A stretch of DNA of 64,000 nucleotides from Kolteria novifilia. GTDB taxonomy: Bacteria > Planctomycetota > Planctomycetia > Kolteriales > Kolteriaceae. Under the pieces are notes generated by a model. The model was not told the origin of the DNA and searched no databases. It saw only the letters and a list, made by a program, of their open reading frames with translations. A program made the position numbers and the translations under genes. Positions within the stretch are counted from its first letter, which is position 1, and the number at the start of each line of letters is the position of its first letter. The stretch is taken from NCBI GenBank assembly GCA_007748055.1, contig CP036279.1, positions 4,340,001 through 4,404,000 on the forward strand, read 5' to 3'. Positions 62,073 to 64,000 of the stretch are shown here, in pieces.

Positions 62073-62090
62073 CGAAGGAAGGAGACCAAC

Positions 62091-62615
62091 ATGAAGCAAG
62101 TGCCCGAGTCGCATCCCCTTCGTGCCCTCTTTTCCGGGCTGACCGAGCAGACTTTCTTCTGCGAGATGGGCGTCGCCGACACACGTTTGACCGATTATCT
62201 CTCTCAACTACTCGTTCGCTTCATCCACCGAGACTCGATCTACATGCTCAAGGGCTCCCAAGGGCGCCGCCTGGTCGAGATCGCCGAAATGTTGCTCGAC
62301 GCCGACCGCCCCGAGCACGACGCAAAGACCCGGCGCGAGATCTTCCGCCACGCCGGCGACGTCGCTCTCTTCTGGTCGGGGGTCTATCCGGAAGCCCTCC
62401 AGCGTTCCAAGGGATCGGGCAAGATCAGCGTGCGGCTCGAGGAGGTCTTCGCTCAGGGCAAACGCTCCTACTACATCGCGAGCACCTACTCCGATACTCC
62501 CAAGCAAGCCGACGAGGCCCCGGTCCTGCGCCGACTCAGCGATGACTTCGAGATCTGCGCCCAGGGACTACGTCGCGTTCGCAGTTGCTGGGAACACAAG
62601 GGCGAGGCCTCCTAG
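62091..62615 (+). CDS. Unknown soluble protein with its own promoter
   Basis: A 174-residue cytoplasmic protein I do not recognise. Mostly helical; it has SLPLRALFSGLTEQTFFCEM in outline near the start, LVEIAEMLLDADRPEHDAKT and RREIFRHAGDVALFWSGVYP in the middle, and a basic C-terminus. No signal peptide or membrane helix is seen. A strong ribosome binding site GGAAGGAG and a good promoter precede it, so it is probably well expressed. The methyltransferase gene starts 93 bp downstream on the same strand. Confidence 0.75.
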   Translation: MKQVPESHPLRALFSGLTEQTFFCEMGVADTRLTDYLSQLLVRFIHRDSIYMLKGSQGRRLVEIAEMLLDADRPEHDAKTRREIFRHAGDVALFWSGVYPEALQRSKGSGKISVRLEEVFAQGKRSYYIASTYSDTPKQADEAPVLRRLSDDFEICAQGLRRVRSCWEHKGEAS

Positions 62616-62708
62616 GGACCGCGGAGGCTCACCCCGATACGATGCCCTCATCGCCTTCGCCCGCCGGCGCTGCTCGATCGGTGAGCGATCGCTCGGAGGA
62701 CATTCGCG

Positions 62709-63449
62709 ATGAGCACCGAAGACGTCAAGGAACACTACGAAACGCTGCTGGCCGAGCACTATACCTGGATGTGCGGCGACTTCGACCGGCGTGTCGAGGA
62801 AACGATCGCGTTCTTTCGCCGCTTGACACTCGAGACCAGTCCCGAGCGGGCTCTCGACCTCGGCTGCGGGTCGGGGATTCAGTCGATCGCCCTGGCGCAG
62901 CTCGGCTACGAAGTCACTGCCGTCGACTTTCAGGCCAGCCTCCTGGAGGAGCTTCGCGAGTTGGCCTCGGGGCTCTCCATCAAGACGATCGAGTCCAATT
63001 TGACGGCTCTCGATCCCTCCAGCGACCTCGGCGGCCCGTTCGACCTCGCCGTCTGCATGGGCGATACGCTCCCGCACCTTCCCGATGCCGACGCGGTTCG
63101 GCAACTCATCTCCAGCACCGCCAAGTCTCGGCTCAAGCCGGAAGGCCGCTTCATCGTCGGCTTTCGGGATCTCTCCCAGGAACTCACCGGAAGTGATCGA
63201 GCGATTCCCGTCCGACTCGACGACGACCGCGTCATGCTGACCTTCCTCGAGTATCTTCCCGAACGCGTGATGGTCCACGACATGGTGCTCGATCGGCGCA
63301 AGGGCGAGTGGCAACTACAGAAGAATGCCTATCCCAAGCTGCGGCTCTCGGAAGTGGGAGTGAAGGAAATGCTGACCGAGGCGGGGTTCACGATCGAGGA
63401 GACATCGGTCACGCGAGGGATGTGTCATCTCGTCGCCCACCGCTCGTGA
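62709..63449 (+). CDS. Class I SAM-dependent methyltransferase
   Basis: A 246-residue protein. Motif I ALDLGCGSGIQSIALAQLGY binds SAM near residues 48-60, motif II is VTAVDFQASLLEEL, and the DxAxxMGDTLPHLPD segment is a motif IV-like region. The substrate could be a small molecule; the C-terminal half (PVRLDDDRVMLTFLEYLPER) gives no specificity. GGAGGA precedes ATG 62709. Confidence 0.86.
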   Translation: MSTEDVKEHYETLLAEHYTWMCGDFDRRVEETIAFFRRLTLETSPERALDLGCGSGIQSIALAQLGYEVTAVDFQASLLEELRELASGLSIKTIESNLTALDPSSDLGGPFDLAVCMGDTLPHLPDADAVRQLISSTAKSRLKPEGRFIVGFRDLSQELTGSDRAIPVRLDDDRVMLTFLEYLPERVMVHDMVLDRRKGEWQLQKNAYPKLRLSEVGVKEMLTEAGFTIEETSVTRGMCHLVAHRS

Positions 63450-63458
63450 GGGGCGAAC

Positions 63459-64000
63459 TCACGAGCCGAGGTAGGAGCGAGTCGCCGCTTTCGCGGGCTG
63501 CTTGGAAAGCGGGCTCGTTTGCGACGCGACGCGACGCGGTTTGGCGACGCCGCTGAGATTGCGGGCGATGATCCGATCGAGCTTCGCGAGGCTCTTCGCA
63601 TCGCAGCCGTTGCTTCGGAAGAGCACGGTTCCCTCGCGATCGAGCAGCACGAGCGTCGGGTAGTGTGTGACTTGGAACCGCTGGCGAGGGGTACCCGCAT
63701 CCTCCATCGAGGTCGCGACCACGGAATACTCGATCCCCATGTCACGCCTAACCGCGGCAGCCACTTCGCCGGCCTCGTCGACCTCCTGCCATTCACACGC
63801 GATGCCGACGACTTTCAGCCCCGTCGGCGAGTAACGCCGATGCAGCGAATTGAGCTTCGGCACGCTCTGGCGACAGGGAATACACCAGCTTCCGAAGAAG
63901 TCGATCAACACGAGATCGGCATCGAGCGTCTCTTCGGCCTTCTGCCGCGGAGCCGGTTCCTCGACGACCGGCTCAACGTGTCGAACCGACTGCGTGACCG
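63459..64000 (-). CDS. TlpA/thioredoxin-like protein (N-terminus beyond window)
   Basis: About 180 residues are in the window, open to the right edge, so the N-terminus lies outside. The first visible part is Pro/Glu-rich (EPVVEEPAPRQKAEETLDAD), probably a linker after an upstream signal or membrane segment. The thioredoxin domain has DFFGSWCIPCRQSVPKLNSL, with active-site WCIPC, and the cis-Pro loop THYPTLVLLDREG. The C-terminus is a basic tail. Likely a periplasmic disulfide reductase for cytochrome c or similar maturation, as TlpA/ResA proteins act. A GTG at 63911 could start a shorter form, but the upstream frame is open and homologous. Confidence 0.85.
   Translation of the reverse strand, partial: VTQSVRHVEPVVEEPAPRQKAEETLDADLVLIDFFGSWCIPCRQSVPKLNSLHRRYSPTGLKVVGIACEWQEVDEAGEVAAAVRRDMGIEYSVVATSMEDAGTPRQRFQVTHYPTLVLLDREGTVLFRSNGCDAKSLAKLDRIIARNLSGVAKPRRVASQTSPLSKQPAKAATRSYLGS

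Larger units (their letters stand above)
61475..62090. other. Divergent intergenic region with tandem repeats and a promoter
   Basis: 616 bp. It holds an approximately 30-bp tandem repeat (61542-61656) and a clear sigma-70 type promoter near the right end. No gene is supported. Confidence 0.5.

Overview
This GC-rich window is from the chromosome of a Planctomycetota bacterium. The main evidence is two secreted DUF1552/DUF1592 cytochrome-type modules, the clearest family markers here. Supporting signs are Hanks-type Ser/Thr kinases (one with the DWG variant of DFG), an ECF sigma factor, a DUF6807 (PmoA-like) protein, a secreted sialate O-acetylesterase and very loose gene packing. No rRNA, tRNA, CRISPR array, insertion sequence or prophage was seen. 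Genes are mostly single or in operons of two to three with 1-8 bp overlaps. Gaps of 300-700 bp are common, and several hold short palindromic or tandem repeats. Layout, left to right. 1-6.2 kb: the N-terminal part of an RTX-type calcium-binding protein (runs off the left edge), an ECF sigma factor overlapping an APC permease, and a secreted HEAT-repeat protein. 6.2-6.6 kb: palindrome-rich repeats. 6.6-10.6 kb: DUF1592 cytochrome plus DUF1552 operon. 11-15.7 kb: Kup potassium transporter divergent from a transmembrane Ser/Thr kinase. 15.7-23.5 kb: GH36-like glycosidase with a C-terminal membrane anchor, SirB1-like protein, RlmI-like methyltransferase, YbdG-type MscS channel and a DUF4432 epimerase-like protein. 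23.6-28.1 kb: unknown secreted protein, bL27, Obg, hotdog thioesterase and a soluble histidine kinase. 28.3-31.3 kb: two overlapping NuoL/NuoM-like membrane proteins that lack the usual ion-channel residues. 31.4-38.2 kb: a second DUF1592/DUF1552 operon with a strong terminator, flanked by two related beta-barrel proteins. 38.6-42.0 kb: cyclic-nucleotide-binding-domain protein, AI-2E transporter with a very large insertion, and a small membrane protein. 42.7-48.4 kb: orphan ParA, a Ser/Thr kinase fused to a tubulin/FtsZ-like domain, and a small unknown protein. 48.5-64 kb: glycosyltransferase, SMI1/KNR4-like protein, sialate O-acetylesterase, metallo-beta-lactamase-fold hydrolase, OleA-like ketosynthase, UvrD/PcrA helicase, two tandem alpha/beta hydrolases, a DUF6807/membrane protein/cupin operon, an unknown protein with a clear promoter, a methyltransferase, and a thioredoxin-like protein running off the right edge. 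The most exciting region is 42.7-48.4 kb. Many planctomycetes lack FtsZ, yet a 1139-residue protein here joins an apparently active kinase domain to a domain with the tubulin/FtsZ signature GGGTGSG. It lies between an orphan ParA ATPase and an unknown coiled-coil protein, all on one strand. I infer a phosphorylation-controlled cytoskeletal or positioning system; its function is not known from the sequence. Second in interest is the pair of degenerate proton-antiporter-like proteins. Third are several families of intergenic palindromes repeated across the window.
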